Of a stretch of DNA of 64,000 bases, positions 9,136 to 17,095 are shown piece by piece. Numbering within the stretch: the first letter of the stretch is position 1; every line of letters starts with the position of its first letter. The stretch lies in contig CAYQTL010000007.1 of NCBI GenBank assembly GCA_964420405.1, forward strand, positions 62,001 through 126,000, in the 5' to 3' direction. This stretch comes from CAYQTL01 sp964420405 (lineage in GTDB: Bacteria; Acidobacteriota; Thermoanaerobaculia; Thermoanaerobaculales; Sulfomarinibacteraceae). The notes below the pieces were generated by a model. That model did not search any database. It saw only the letters and a list, made by a program, of their open reading frames with translations, and was not told the DNA's origin. A program made the position numbers and the translations under genes.

Positions 9136-9444
9136 GGTCGTTCTCCCTTCGTCGCTCGGTCGGTCGTCATCGGTCCGGGCCGGTCGCGCCGGCCCTGGTT
9201 GCCGCGTCAGACGCGCCCGGCGCCCGGGGGTTGACCGCCGTCGGAAGAGCTCGCCGCGGATCGCGTGACGCCGGTCACGCGGGTCCACCCCACGACGATC
9301 GGTTGGTTCGGTTCGTCACCACCAGGAGACTGGGAAACCGGAGAGCCGCAGAAACCGACGGTGTCGCCGACCCTGCCGCTGCATCGGGCCCAGACGCGGA
9401 GGCCGGAACCGGTATCGCCGGAGCGGGCGGCGAACCGGCCGCCC
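9136..9444. other. Intergenic region with a perfect inverted repeat
   Basis: No gene is seen in these 309 bp. The clearest structure is the inverted repeat CGCGTGACGCCGGTCACGCG at 9262-9281 (8-bp arms, 4-bp centre). It could be an operator or a hairpin after the FtsX gene cluster that ends at 9445. Confidence 0.5.
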
Positions 9445-10638
9445 TCACCCCTCCCGCAAGGCGGTGGCGACAGGAAGACGGGCGGCCCGGATGGCGGGGA
9501 ACAGCCCGCCGACGAGGCCGATCAGCGTCGCGTAGACGATCCCACTCGCCAGCAGCCCGCCGTCGACCCGGAACGAGAATGCGATCTGGCTGAAGGTCTG
9601 GAAGTTGATGGTCGCCGCCTGGAACCCGTCGAAGGCGAGGAAGGCGAGCCCGCCGCCGACCAGACCCCCCACCACCGCCAGCAGCACCGACTCGAGCAGC
9701 ACCGACAGGATCACGGGTCCCGAGCGGAAGCCGAGGGCCCGCAGGGTGGCGATCTCCCGGCTCCGCGCCGAGACTGCGGTGTACATCGTGTTGAGCGCCC
9801 CGAACAGCGCCCCGAGCCCCATCAACCCGGCGATCAGCGAGCCGAGACCGACGATGATGCCGCGCAGCACGGTCGACTGGGAGGAGTAGAACTCCGACGC
9901 CCGCTCGACCTTGACGTTGAGCCGCGGGTCGGTGGTGAGCGCGTCCTTGAACTCTGTGAACGACCCGGGCGAGGCGAGCCGGACGTACACCGACTGGTAC
10001 GAGTTGCCGCGCCGGTAGGCGCCCTGCACGAGGGCGGCGTCCGCCCAGATTTCGCCTTCGGCGATCCCGCCGCCGGCCTCGAACAGGCCGACGATCGGCC
10101 ACCGCTCGCCGCCGACCTCGAGGGTCGCACCGAGGTCGAGCCCGGCGAACTCCCGTGCCGCCCCGACGCCCACCACCAGCTCGTTGCGGCCCCACTCGAA
10201 CCGCCGGCCCTCGACGATCTCGAACCGGTCACGGGTCGCGAACGCCGCCGGAGACACGCCACGCAGCGGCACGTTGGCGTCGGTCCCGGTCGAACGCTTG
10301 GGAAGGTTGATGATGACGAACAGCTCGGGCGACGCGAGAGCGCCGACACCGTCTGCCCGGGCGAGACCCGGAGCATCGGTGACGGTCTCGGCCTGGTCGC
10401 CGCCGAGGCCCGACATCATCTCCGAGTCCGAGCCGCTGCGCAGCACGATGGCGTTGTCGTCGCCGGCGGAGCTCTGCGCCATCGCCCGGATCCCCTCGGC
10501 GATCGACAGCACGCCGACGAGCACCGCCACCACGCCGGCGATTCCGAACACCGCGGTCGCCGCCGTGCCGGCCCTCTGGGGCAGCGACTGGAGGCTGAAC
10601 CGCGTGACCGCCACGACCTGCAGGAGCCAGTTGAGCAT
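9445..10638 (-). CDS. ABC transporter permease, FtsX/MacB family (second of pair)
   Basis: The 397-residue integral membrane protein has an N-terminal transmembrane helix (VFGIAGVVAVLVGVLSIAEG) and a large periplasmic MacB-PCD-like domain. Three C-terminal helices follow, beginning at GIIVGLGSLIAGLMGLGALFGALNTMYTAVSARSREIATLRALGF, the FtsX signature. The start ATG lies 4 bp after the stop of the upstream permease gene. It is the last gene of an adaptor-ATPase-permease-permease operon (13712 to 9445). Such systems typically move substrates from the periplasm or inner membrane outward rather than across the membrane by a classical ABC mechanism. The substrate is unknown. Confidence 0.92.
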   Translation of the reverse strand: MLNWLLQVVAVTRFSLQSLPQRAGTAATAVFGIAGVVAVLVGVLSIAEGIRAMAQSSAGDDNAIVLRSGSDSEMMSGLGGDQAETVTDAPGLARADGVGALASPELFVIINLPKRSTGTDANVPLRGVSPAAFATRDRFEIVEGRRFEWGRNELVVGVGAAREFAGLDLGATLEVGGERWPIVGLFEAGGGIAEGEIWADAALVQGAYRRGNSYQSVYVRLASPGSFTEFKDALTTDPRLNVKVERASEFYSSQSTVLRGIIVGLGSLIAGLMGLGALFGALNTMYTAVSARSREIATLRALGFRSGPVILSVLLESVLLAVVGGLVGGGLAFLAFDGFQAATINFQTFSQIAFSFRVDGGLLASGIVYATLIGLVGGLFPAIRAARLPVATALREG

Positions 10639-10642
10639 CCCG

Positions 10643-11797
10643 TCACCTCCGCAGGGCGTCGGCGATCCGCAGCCGCCTGGCCTGCAGCGACGGGAACAGC
10701 CCCGCCGCCACGCCCACCAGCGCCACCAGACCGATGCCCACGAGCACGTCCTTCGCCGGCAGGTAGAACACCGGGAACGAGCCACCGGTGGGATCGCCCC
10801 CGAACGAGATGGCGAGCCAGGCGAGCCCGAGCCCTGCCAGGCCCCCCACCGCCGTCAGCAGGCACGACTCGGCCAGCACCAGCCCGAGCACGCCGCGGTC
10901 GGTGAACCCCACCGCCTTGAGCACCGCCAGCTCGGAGATGCGCTCCCGCACCGACTGGGCCATGGTGTTGCCGGCCACCAGCAGGATGGTGAAGAACACT
11001 GCCGCCAGGATCGCCATGATGATGGTCGCGATGTCGCCGACCTGCTTGGCGAAGCCCTGCACGAACGCCCCCTCGGCCTCGGCCTTGGTCTCGTAGGGCG
11101 AGTTCTCGAACTCGGCGTCGATCGCCGCGGCGACCTCCGCGGCACGCTCGGGATCGGCGACCCGCACCGTGTACCAGCCCACCAGACCTTCCCCGAACGA
11201 GCGCGCCTCGTCGAAGTAGTCGTACCGGAAGAAGAACTGGCTCGCGTCGGTGCCCTGCTCGGCGCCTTCGTAGATCCCGACGATGTCGAACTCCCACGTC
11301 CGGCTGCCGTCCTTCTGGGTCCAGATGGTCGCCTGGATCGGGACGCGGTCGCCCACCTCCCAGCCGAACCGGTCGGCCGTGACGCGGCCCACGATCGCGC
11401 CCGTGCGCGTCTCGAACCACGCCCGCCGCTCGTCGTCGTCGAGCAGGTACTCGGGGAACATCTCCAGGAAGGGCTCCGGCTCCACCGGCATCTGCGCGAA
11501 GAAGTTGGACGGCTTCTGGTAGATGCCGCCGAACCACGTCTGGTGGACCGCCAGGTCGACGCCGTCGATCCGCTCCATCCGGTCGCGGTAGCTCTCGGGC
11601 AGGAGCTGGATGATGGAGACCTTGTGGCGCACCACCAGCCGGTCCAGGCCGGCGACGTCGACGCCCTGGTTGAACGCCACCCGCACCGCCGCCAGGTAGC
11701 CGAACAGCACGAACGCCACCGTGATCGACAGGCCCGTGAGGACCGTACGCAGCTTCTTGCGCCCGAGGTTGGCGACCACCAGCCGGAGGTATCTCAT
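10643..11797 (-). CDS. ABC transporter permease, FtsX/MacB family (first of pair)
   Basis: The 384-residue protein shows an N-terminal helix (LRTVLTGLSITVAFVLFGYLAAV), a periplasmic domain, and three C-terminal helices. These begin at IIMAILAAVFFTILLVAGNTMAQSVRERISELAVLKAVGFT, the FtsX core with the conserved coupling segment. Its start overlaps the ATPase stop in an ATGA motif, implying translational coupling. It differs clearly in sequence from the second permease, so the transporter is probably a heterodimer bound by one ATPase type. Confidence 0.93.
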   Translation of the reverse strand: MRYLRLVVANLGRKKLRTVLTGLSITVAFVLFGYLAAVRVAFNQGVDVAGLDRLVVRHKVSIIQLLPESYRDRMERIDGVDLAVHQTWFGGIYQKPSNFFAQMPVEPEPFLEMFPEYLLDDDERRAWFETRTGAIVGRVTADRFGWEVGDRVPIQATIWTQKDGSRTWEFDIVGIYEGAEQGTDASQFFFRYDYFDEARSFGEGLVGWYTVRVADPERAAEVAAAIDAEFENSPYETKAEAEGAFVQGFAKQVGDIATIIMAILAAVFFTILLVAGNTMAQSVRERISELAVLKAVGFTDRGVLGLVLAESCLLTAVGGLAGLGLAWLAISFGGDPTGGSFPVFYLPAKDVLVGIGLVALVGVAAGLFPSLQARRLRIADALRR

Positions 11798-12492
11798 GCG
11801 ATCGGCTCCGTCGCCAGGCGGCCCTTGTCGAGGTGCAGGGTCCGGCTCGCCCGCTCGGCGGCGTGCGGGTCGTGGGTGACCATGACGACGGTCTTGCCCT
11901 GGTCGCGGTTGAGAGCGCCGAGCAGGTCGAGGACCTCGTCGCCCGCCTTGCGGTCGAGGTCGCCGGTGGGCTCGTCGCACAGCAGCAGGGTCGGGTCGGT
12001 GACGATGGCGCGGGCGATGCCGACGCGCTGCTGCTCACCGCCCGAGAGCTGCCGCGGGTAGTGCTTCGTGCGGTGGGACAGACCGACCACCTCGAGGGCT
12101 GTCTCCACCCGCCGTCGCCGCTCGCCCGCCGACAGATGGGTGAGCAGCAGCGGCAGCTCCACGTTGCGGGCGGCGTTGAGCACCGGCAGCAGGTTGTAGA
12201 ACTGGAACACCAGCCCCACGTGACGGGCTCGCCACGCCGCGAGTCGACGCCCGGACAGCGCGTCGATCCGCTCGCCGCCGACCAGGACCTGCCCGGACGA
12301 CGGCCGGTCGAGGCCGCCGATCAGGTTCAGCAAGGTCGACTTCCCCGAGCCGGACGGCCCCATGAGGGCCAGGAACTCACCTTGCGGGACCTCCAGGTCG
12401 AGGCCTCCGAGGACGTGGACCTCCTCCGCACCGCGCCTGAAGACCTTGTCCACCCGCCGTACCGACACCAGGGCACCGTCGCTCGTGCTCAT
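11794..12492 (-). CDS. ABC transporter ATPase, MacB/LolD type
   Basis: The 232-residue cytoplasmic ATPase has Walker A GPSGSGKST (about residue 44), a Q-loop in VFQFYNLLPVLNAARNVELPL that is diagnostic of the MacB/LolD/FtsE group, signature LSGGEQQRVGIARA, Walker B LLLCDEPTGDLD and H-loop VMVTHDP. Length is normal for the family. Both ends overlap neighbouring genes by ATGA. It should power the two FtsX permeases encoded downstream. Confidence 0.96.
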   Translation of the reverse strand: MSTSDGALVSVRRVDKVFRRGAEEVHVLGGLDLEVPQGEFLALMGPSGSGKSTLLNLIGGLDRPSSGQVLVGGERIDALSGRRLAAWRARHVGLVFQFYNLLPVLNAARNVELPLLLTHLSAGERRRRVETALEVVGLSHRTKHYPRQLSGGEQQRVGIARAIVTDPTLLLCDEPTGDLDRKAGDEVLDLLGALNRDQGKTVVMVTHDPHAAERASRTLHLDKGRLATEPIA

Positions 12493-13712
12493 CGGCTCCG
12501 CTCCTTCACCATGTCCCCGTCCGCCAGGTCGGCCGGCCCCTCGGTCACCACCCGCTCGCCGCCGGACAGCCCGGCGAGCACCGCCGTCCCGTCCGCGGTG
12601 GTCTCGCCCACCCGCACCGCGCGGCGCTCCACCGTGTCGCCGGACAGCACGTACACCACGTCCGTCCCGCCGTCCGACCGGAGCGACGACCTCGGGACGA
12701 CCACCATCGATCCGGCTCCCGCCGCGGATTCCTCCTCGACCCCCTGGAAGGCGACCTTGATCCCCATGTCCGGCAGGATCCGGGAGTCCAGCTCCTCGAA
12801 GCCGACGCGCACGTCCACCGTCGCCGTCTGCCGGTCGGCGGTCGGGATGATGGCGATCACCTCTGCCGGGATCCGCCAGTCGGGGTATGCGTCGAGGGTC
12901 GCCTCCACCCGCTGGCCCGGCGTCACGCGGTTGATGTACGCCTCGTTGACCTCGACCTCGATCTCGAGGGACGCCATGTCGACGACGGTGCCGATCCCGG
13001 TGCGGGTGAACCCTCCCGACGACATCGGCGAGATCATCTCCCCGGGCTGGGCGTTCTTGGCCACCACGACGCCCGCGAACGGCGCCCGGATGACGGTGTC
13101 ATCGAGGGCCTGCCGCGCGACGGCGACCGCCGCCTCTGCGACCACCACCGCCTGGCGCTGGCTCTCGAGCCGGGCGTCGAGCGAGTCGAGGTTCGCGCGC
13201 GCCCGGTCCAGCTCGGCCTGGCTCGACACCTGCCGCTCGACGAGGCTCTCGACCCGTCCGAGGTCGAGCCGCGCCTCGTGCCGCCGCACGCGGGTCTCCT
13301 CGAGCTCGGTCCGCGCCGCCTCCAGCTGCGCCACCGCGAGCCGGTACGAGGCGCGGGCGTTGGAGTCGTCGAGGCGCGCCAGGACCTGGCCCTCGTCGAC
13401 CTCCATCCCCTCCTCGATCAGCACCTCGCGGACCTTGCCCGTGACCTTGGACGACACCGTCGCCTGGCGCCGGGCGGTGACGTAGCCCGACGCGTTGAGG
13501 ACCGTCCGCCGGGTGCCGGCGGTGACCTCCCGCGCGACCGCGGTGGACACCTCCGGTACCCCCGGCCGCACCGCCAGGTAGGCCGCGGCCACCGCAACGA
13601 GCACCACCACACCAGCCACGACCGGGATCCACCAGCGGCGCCGGGGCGGCTCGGACGGGCGCTCGATCCGCAGGCTGTCGAGCTTGGAGGCCATGTCGTC
13701 CATCGGGTCCAT
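12489..13712 (-). CDS. Periplasmic adaptor (membrane fusion protein) of the MacB-like system
   Basis: The 407-residue protein has a short cytoplasmic tail, one N-terminal helix (WWIPVVAGVVVLVAVAAAYLAV), a biotinyl-lipoyl-like domain (SGYVTARRQATVSSKVTGKVREVLIEEGMEVDEGQVLARLD) and an alpha-helical hairpin (residues about 130-210). The second lipoyl half is TVIRAPFAGVVVAKNAQPGEMI, followed by beta-barrel and membrane-proximal domains. It links the inner-membrane transporter to an outer-membrane channel; no TolC-like gene is in the window. First gene of the operon; ribosome site GAGGAG. Confidence 0.94.
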   Translation of the reverse strand: MDPMDDMASKLDSLRIERPSEPPRRRWWIPVVAGVVVLVAVAAAYLAVRPGVPEVSTAVAREVTAGTRRTVLNASGYVTARRQATVSSKVTGKVREVLIEEGMEVDEGQVLARLDDSNARASYRLAVAQLEAARTELEETRVRRHEARLDLGRVESLVERQVSSQAELDRARANLDSLDARLESQRQAVVVAEAAVAVARQALDDTVIRAPFAGVVVAKNAQPGEMISPMSSGGFTRTGIGTVVDMASLEIEVEVNEAYINRVTPGQRVEATLDAYPDWRIPAEVIAIIPTADRQTATVDVRVGFEELDSRILPDMGIKVAFQGVEEESAAGAGSMVVVPRSSLRSDGGTDVVYVLSGDTVERRAVRVGETTADGTAVLAGLSGGERVVTEGPADLADGDMVKERSR

Positions 13713-13740
13713 CCGCTCCTCGGGGGGTCTCTACGGATCC

Positions 13741-13772
13741 CGGCGGCCGGCGGTTCGCGGCACCGGCCGCCG
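13741..13772 (-). promoter_or_regulatory. Hairpin in the 5' leader of the MacB-like operon
   Basis: CGGCGGCCGG (13741-13750) pairs perfectly with CCGGCCGCCG (13763-13772). It lies in the predicted leader between the TATGAT box and the adaptor start, so it could act on mRNA stability or expression. Confidence 0.35.
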
Positions 13773-13827
13773 CTCACTGACTGCGGTCGCCCCGCGGGGG
13801 CGACGGGAGTGGCTCGGTTCGGCGGGG

Positions 13828-13833
13828 ATCATA
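13828..13833 (-). promoter_or_regulatory. -10 box (TATGAT) of the MacB-like operon
   Basis: Read on the minus strand the box is TATGAT, one mismatch from TATAAT. It would give a leader of about 110 nt before the adaptor ATG at 13712. The -35 region (TTCGCG) is poor. Confidence 0.45.
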
Positions 13834-13983
13834 CGGCATCCCCCGTCGGCCGCGAAACTCGCCCTCGGCGACTCTGCCCGCCGGCTTCGAGACGGTCGCC
13901 ACGTCCCGTCATCCTGGGCGAGCGACACGCCGGAGGCGTGGCGGGAGTCGAAGGACCTCCCCCGAGCTCCGGAGCCCGGTCGC

Positions 13984-14175
13984 CTCCCCCTCCGACCCCG
14001 ATCCGCTTCCCGATCCCGTTCAGGTACCCGAACCCGATCCCGATCCCGATGGACGACACCCCTCGAACCACGGAACGACCGCTCGAACGACAGAACGACC
14101 GCTCCAACCACGCAACGACCGCTGTCGCTGCCGCTGCCGCTGCGTCGAGGGCACGGACGCGGACGCGGTGGGAGG
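13984..14175. repeat. Hexamer-armed intergenic palindromic element
   Basis: The divergent gap 13713-14198 (486 bp) has no gene. Its right half is this element. The C-rich array at 13984-14052 is (GATCCC/GAACCC), and the core contains three direct copies of a unit resembling ACGACCGCT with GGAACGACCG. The weaker G-rich tail at 14150-14175 is (GGACGC). The core resembles the inverse of the core at 14960-15050. Confidence 0.7.
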
Positions 14176-14184
14176 GCGATTCGT

Positions 14185-14190
14185 TACCAT
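14185..14190 (+). promoter_or_regulatory. -10 box (TACCAT) of the glutamine amidotransferase gene
   Basis: TACCAT ends 8 nt before the ATG at 14199, so +1 would fall about 2 nt before the start codon. There is no ribosome site in the short interval. This suggests a leaderless or near-leaderless mRNA. Confidence 0.4.
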
Positions 14191-14198
14191 GCAGAGCG

Positions 14199-14909
14199 AT
14201 GGGCGCACCGATCGCGATCTTCAAGATGGGCACGGCCCGCACGGTGGTGACGGGACTCGGGGACTTCGAGGACTGGATCGCGGCCGGGCTCGGGCCGGAT
14301 GCGGCCGTCCTCACGGTCGACGTCGCCGGAGGCGAGATCCTGCCGTCGCCCGACGCTGTCGCCGGGGTCGTCGTCACCGGATCCTCGGCGATGGTCACCG
14401 ACCGCGAGCCGTGGAGCGAGGCGGCAGGAGGATGGCTGGCCGCCGCCGTCGGGTTGGGGCTGCCGCTGCTGGGGATCTGCTACGGTCACCAGCTGCTGGC
14501 CGACGCCCTCGGCGGAGTGGTCGGCGACGACCCCCGGGGCCGCGAGATCGGGATCGCCGAGCTGACGCGGACGAGCGCCCCAGACGGGCTCCTCGACGGC
14601 CTTCCCGACGTGTTCCACGCCCAGACGACCCACCAGCAATCGGTGCTCGAGCTTCCACCGGGCGCGGTCCTCCTGGCACGCGGGACCCACGCACCCATCC
14701 AGGCGTTCCGGGCAGGTGTGGCCGCGTGGGGCGTCCAGTTCCATCCCGAGTTCGGCCCCGAGGTCACCGCCGGCTACCTCCGCGCCCGCGCCGCCGTCCT
14801 CCGCGGCGAAGGGATCGATCCCGACGCCCGCCTCGCCGCCCTCCGGCCTACACCGGACGCCGCCTCCCTCCTCCCCCGCTTCGCCGCCGTCGCTCTCGGC
14901 GGCAGGTGA
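14199..14909 (+). CDS. Class I glutamine amidotransferase (GMP-synthase-like)
   Basis: The 236-residue protein is a stand-alone GATase1 domain. The nucleophile cysteine is in LLGICYGHQLLADALGG, the oxyanion region is VVVTGSSAMV, and the catalytic His-x-Glu is in WGVQFHPEFG. Such proteins release ammonia from glutamine or act as gamma-glutamyl hydrolases. No synthetase partner is adjacent, so the acceptor is unknown. Length is typical of GuaA-like orphan amidotransferases. It is convergent with the cyanophycinase-family gene ending at 15110. Confidence 0.92.
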   Translation: MGAPIAIFKMGTARTVVTGLGDFEDWIAAGLGPDAAVLTVDVAGGEILPSPDAVAGVVVTGSSAMVTDREPWSEAAGGWLAAAVGLGLPLLGICYGHQLLADALGGVVGDDPRGREIGIAELTRTSAPDGLLDGLPDVFHAQTTHQQSVLELPPGAVLLARGTHAPIQAFRAGVAAWGVQFHPEFGPEVTAGYLRARAAVLRGEGIDPDARLAALRPTPDAASLLPRFAAVALGGR

Positions 14910-14920
14910 CGACCGCAGCC

Positions 14921-15089
14921 CTCCGGATCCGATCCCGATCCCGTTCCCGACGTCGGAACCGCAGCCACGGCCACTCCGGACGCGTCTCGGTGTGAACGGT
15001 CGTTCCGTGGTCGGGGCGGTCGTCGTGGAGCTCGAGCGGTGTCGCTCATCGGGGTCGGGATCGGGGAGCACACGGACCGGGGCCGCAAC
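14921..15089. repeat. Hexamer-armed intergenic palindromic element
   Basis: A C-rich array (14921-14954, GATCCC GATCCC GTTCCC) and a G-rich array (15048-15089, GGGGTC GGGATC) flank a core of about 95 bp. The core includes GAACGGTCGTTCCGTGGTCG and CTCGAGCGGTGTCGCTC, which are close to the reverse complement of blocks at 14056-14095. This shows the cores are related, not only the hexamers. Convergent gap. Confidence 0.75.
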
Positions 15090-15109
15090 CCCGATCGGCA
15101 GCTCGCGGG

Positions 15110-17095
15110 CTACCGAGCGGAGCCGTCGACGGTGAGGAGGGTCGGGCCGACCGGGGCGTCCCCTGTGGCGAGGTCGACGACGTCGCCGGCGGCGAGCCGC
15201 CAGTACAGCAGGTCACGCACCACGAGGGGCTCGCCGGGGGCGAGCCGCTCGACCGTCGTGCCGTCGCCGACCCGCACCAGGTGGACGTCGCCGGCGCCGC
15301 CGACGAGCCCGCGCCCCGTCCGGTCGACGAGCAGCGAGGTCCGCTCGTCGAGACCGACGCCCCCCAGCCACGGGTCCGTCCCCTCGTCCACCAGCCGGAC
15401 GACGAACGCCGCCAGCCGGCCGAGCCGGTCGCGCTGGGCGACGTGGCTGTCCACCACCAGCCCGTCGGCGAGCGGCAGGTCGAGGAACCGGGGGCTCAGG
15501 ACGACGTTGCCGCGGTAGGGGTCCGCGAGCGCCTCGTCGGTGGTCACACCGGGCAGATCGCCCGGGTCGTAGATCCACTCCCCCAGCAGCACCGCCCCGG
15601 CCGAGGTCCCGCCGACGACGCCGCCCTTGGCGTAGACGTGGCGCACCGCCCGCTCGAGCGCCGTGTCCCGCCACAGGTCGAGGTCCTCCGACTGGTCGCC
15701 GCCAGCGATCCACACCATCTCGGCGGTCCGAACCGCCCACTCCACGTACGGCATGTTCGCCTCGACGCGGCTCTCGACCCGCAGCGTTTCCACTGAGTCG
15801 GCGCCGATCAGCGTGTCCAGGTACCCGTTGTAGCCGTCCGAGCCCGTCACCCTCAGCACCACCACGTCCCCCCCGGCCACAACCGGCGCGGCGCCCTCGG
15901 CGAAGGCCGCATCCACCTCCGGTCCGCCTCCCATCAGCAGCAGAGCCGGTCCGCCGTCGGTGCGGTTGGGCGCGTCCCGCGGGTTGCCGGTGAGCCACCG
16001 CGAAAGCCCGATCGGCACCCCCGGTCGCGGGTGGACCTGGTCTCCCCGGAGGAGACGCTCCAGGGCGGTGGCGTCGTCCGCCGACAGCACGAGATCCTCG
16101 TCGACGTCGCAGCCCCGCGGGCTTCCCCGATGGTCGCCGCCCGGCGCGAGGCTCGAGGGACATCCCGGACACTCGGCGAGCTCGGCGGCCAGTGCGGTGC
16201 GGTCGCCGGCACCCACGGCGCCGTCGCCGTCACAGTCGCCCGGAGGGTGGGGTTCGGGCTCGAACGGCGTCAGGTGGGAGCGGCGCGGCCCCGATGGACG
16301 TCCCCCGAAGAGCTCGCGCGCGACCATCCCGCCGCCGCCCGCGTCGGGCCAGAGCCCATCGCTCCCGCGGTGGTCGAACCGGAACAGCGCGAGGGTCGCG
16401 GCGTCCACGAGAGCCGGAACCGCGGCCCCGGCGGCCTTGCCCGGTCTCCGGGTCCCGCTCGCCCGCCGCGGCGCCGGAACGGTCCGGACGGCGCTGGAGA
16501 GGTGCAGCTCGTCGAGCCATCCCCGGAAGGCGGATCCCACCGCCCCGGCCGCGGGGCCTCCGAGCACCGGCGCCGGCGGGTCGTCGGACCCCCCGAACCG
16601 GCCGAGATCGCCGGCCGGCCCCGGTCCACCGTCCTCGATCACTCCGTCGACCACGAGCCGCGCCCACCCGTCGGACGCCCGCCGCTCCAGCGCGACGTGG
16701 TGCCACGCGCCGTCGTCGACCCGGCTCCGGCTGCACAGCGTCATGGTACCGCGGGCCTCGGCCCACACCGCGGCGACCGCCCGTCCGCCGCGGATCGCGA
16801 TCCCGAAACCGCCCGGCCCGGCCCCCGAGTCGAGTGCCACCCGGCCGAGCCGCCAGTCGCCGTCGCACGGATCGGGCGGATCCGCCACGTCGCCGCCGGT
16901 GCGCAGCCACACCGCCGCCGTCAGGTCGCCGCGGCCGGCCTCGGCCAGCGCACCCGGTCCGTCGATGGACTCGACCACCACCCGACCGACCGCCGGATCG
17001 TCCGAACCGAGAAACCGAATCCCGCCGTCGTCTCCGGCCGCCGGCGCACCGAGCAGCGCCGACGCGAGCAGGACGGAGCCGACCCGCCAGCTCAC
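15110..17095 (-). CDS. Secreted S51 cyanophycinase-family peptidase with LamG-like and dockerin-like domains
   Basis: The 661-residue protein starts at a GTG overlapping the M20 stop (GTGA). It has a signal peptide (VSWRVGSVLLASALLGAPAAG), a concanavalin/LamG-like domain (about 30-230, with DDGAWHHVALERR), and a calcium-loop dockerin-like segment (GDCDGDGAVGAGD at about 288 and DVDEDLVLSADDATAL). The C-terminal peptidase S51 domain carries IAGGDQ, the nucleophile in GGTSAGA (about 498), and DSHVAQRDRLGRL, matching the cyanophycinase His/Arg block. Cyanophycinases cleave the beta-Asp-Arg storage polymer to dipeptides. The extra domains suggest an extracellular, possibly surface-held, version. 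Actual substrate unproven. Confidence 0.88.
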   Translation of the reverse strand: MSWRVGSVLLASALLGAPAAGDDGGIRFLGSDDPAVGRVVVESIDGPGALAEAGRGDLTAAVWLRTGGDVADPPDPCDGDWRLGRVALDSGAGPGGFGIAIRGGRAVAAVWAEARGTMTLCSRSRVDDGAWHHVALERRASDGWARLVVDGVIEDGGPGPAGDLGRFGGSDDPPAPVLGGPAAGAVGSAFRGWLDELHLSSAVRTVPAPRRASGTRRPGKAAGAAVPALVDAATLALFRFDHRGSDGLWPDAGGGGMVARELFGGRPSGPRRSHLTPFEPEPHPPGDCDGDGAVGAGDRTALAAELAECPGCPSSLAPGGDHRGSPRGCDVDEDLVLSADDATALERLLRGDQVHPRPGVPIGLSRWLTGNPRDAPNRTDGGPALLLMGGGPEVDAAFAEGAAPVVAGGDVVVLRVTGSDGYNGYLDTLIGADSVETLRVESRVEANMPYVEWAVRTAEMVWIAGGDQSEDLDLWRDTALERAVRHVYAKGGVVGGTSAGAVLLGEWIYDPGDLPGVTTDEALADPYRGNVVLSPRFLDLPLADGLVVDSHVAQRDRLGRLAAFVVRLVDEGTDPWLGGVGLDERTSLLVDRTGRGLVGGAGDVHLVRVGDGTTVERLAPGEPLVVRDLLYWRLAAGDVVDLATGDAPVGPTLLTVDGSAR

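Noticed and set aside
8653..9234. Plus-strand frame opposite the DUF2541-like gene
   Set aside because: The minus-strand product has a signal peptide, a ribosome site and a family-like beta pattern, while the plus frame has none.
13713..14198. Short proteins with Ile-Pro or Arg-Asp runs encoded by hexamer arrays
   Set aside because: The 6-bp arrays read as PIPIPI, RDRDRD or GIGIGI in most frames wherever they occur; these are repeat artefacts, not genes.
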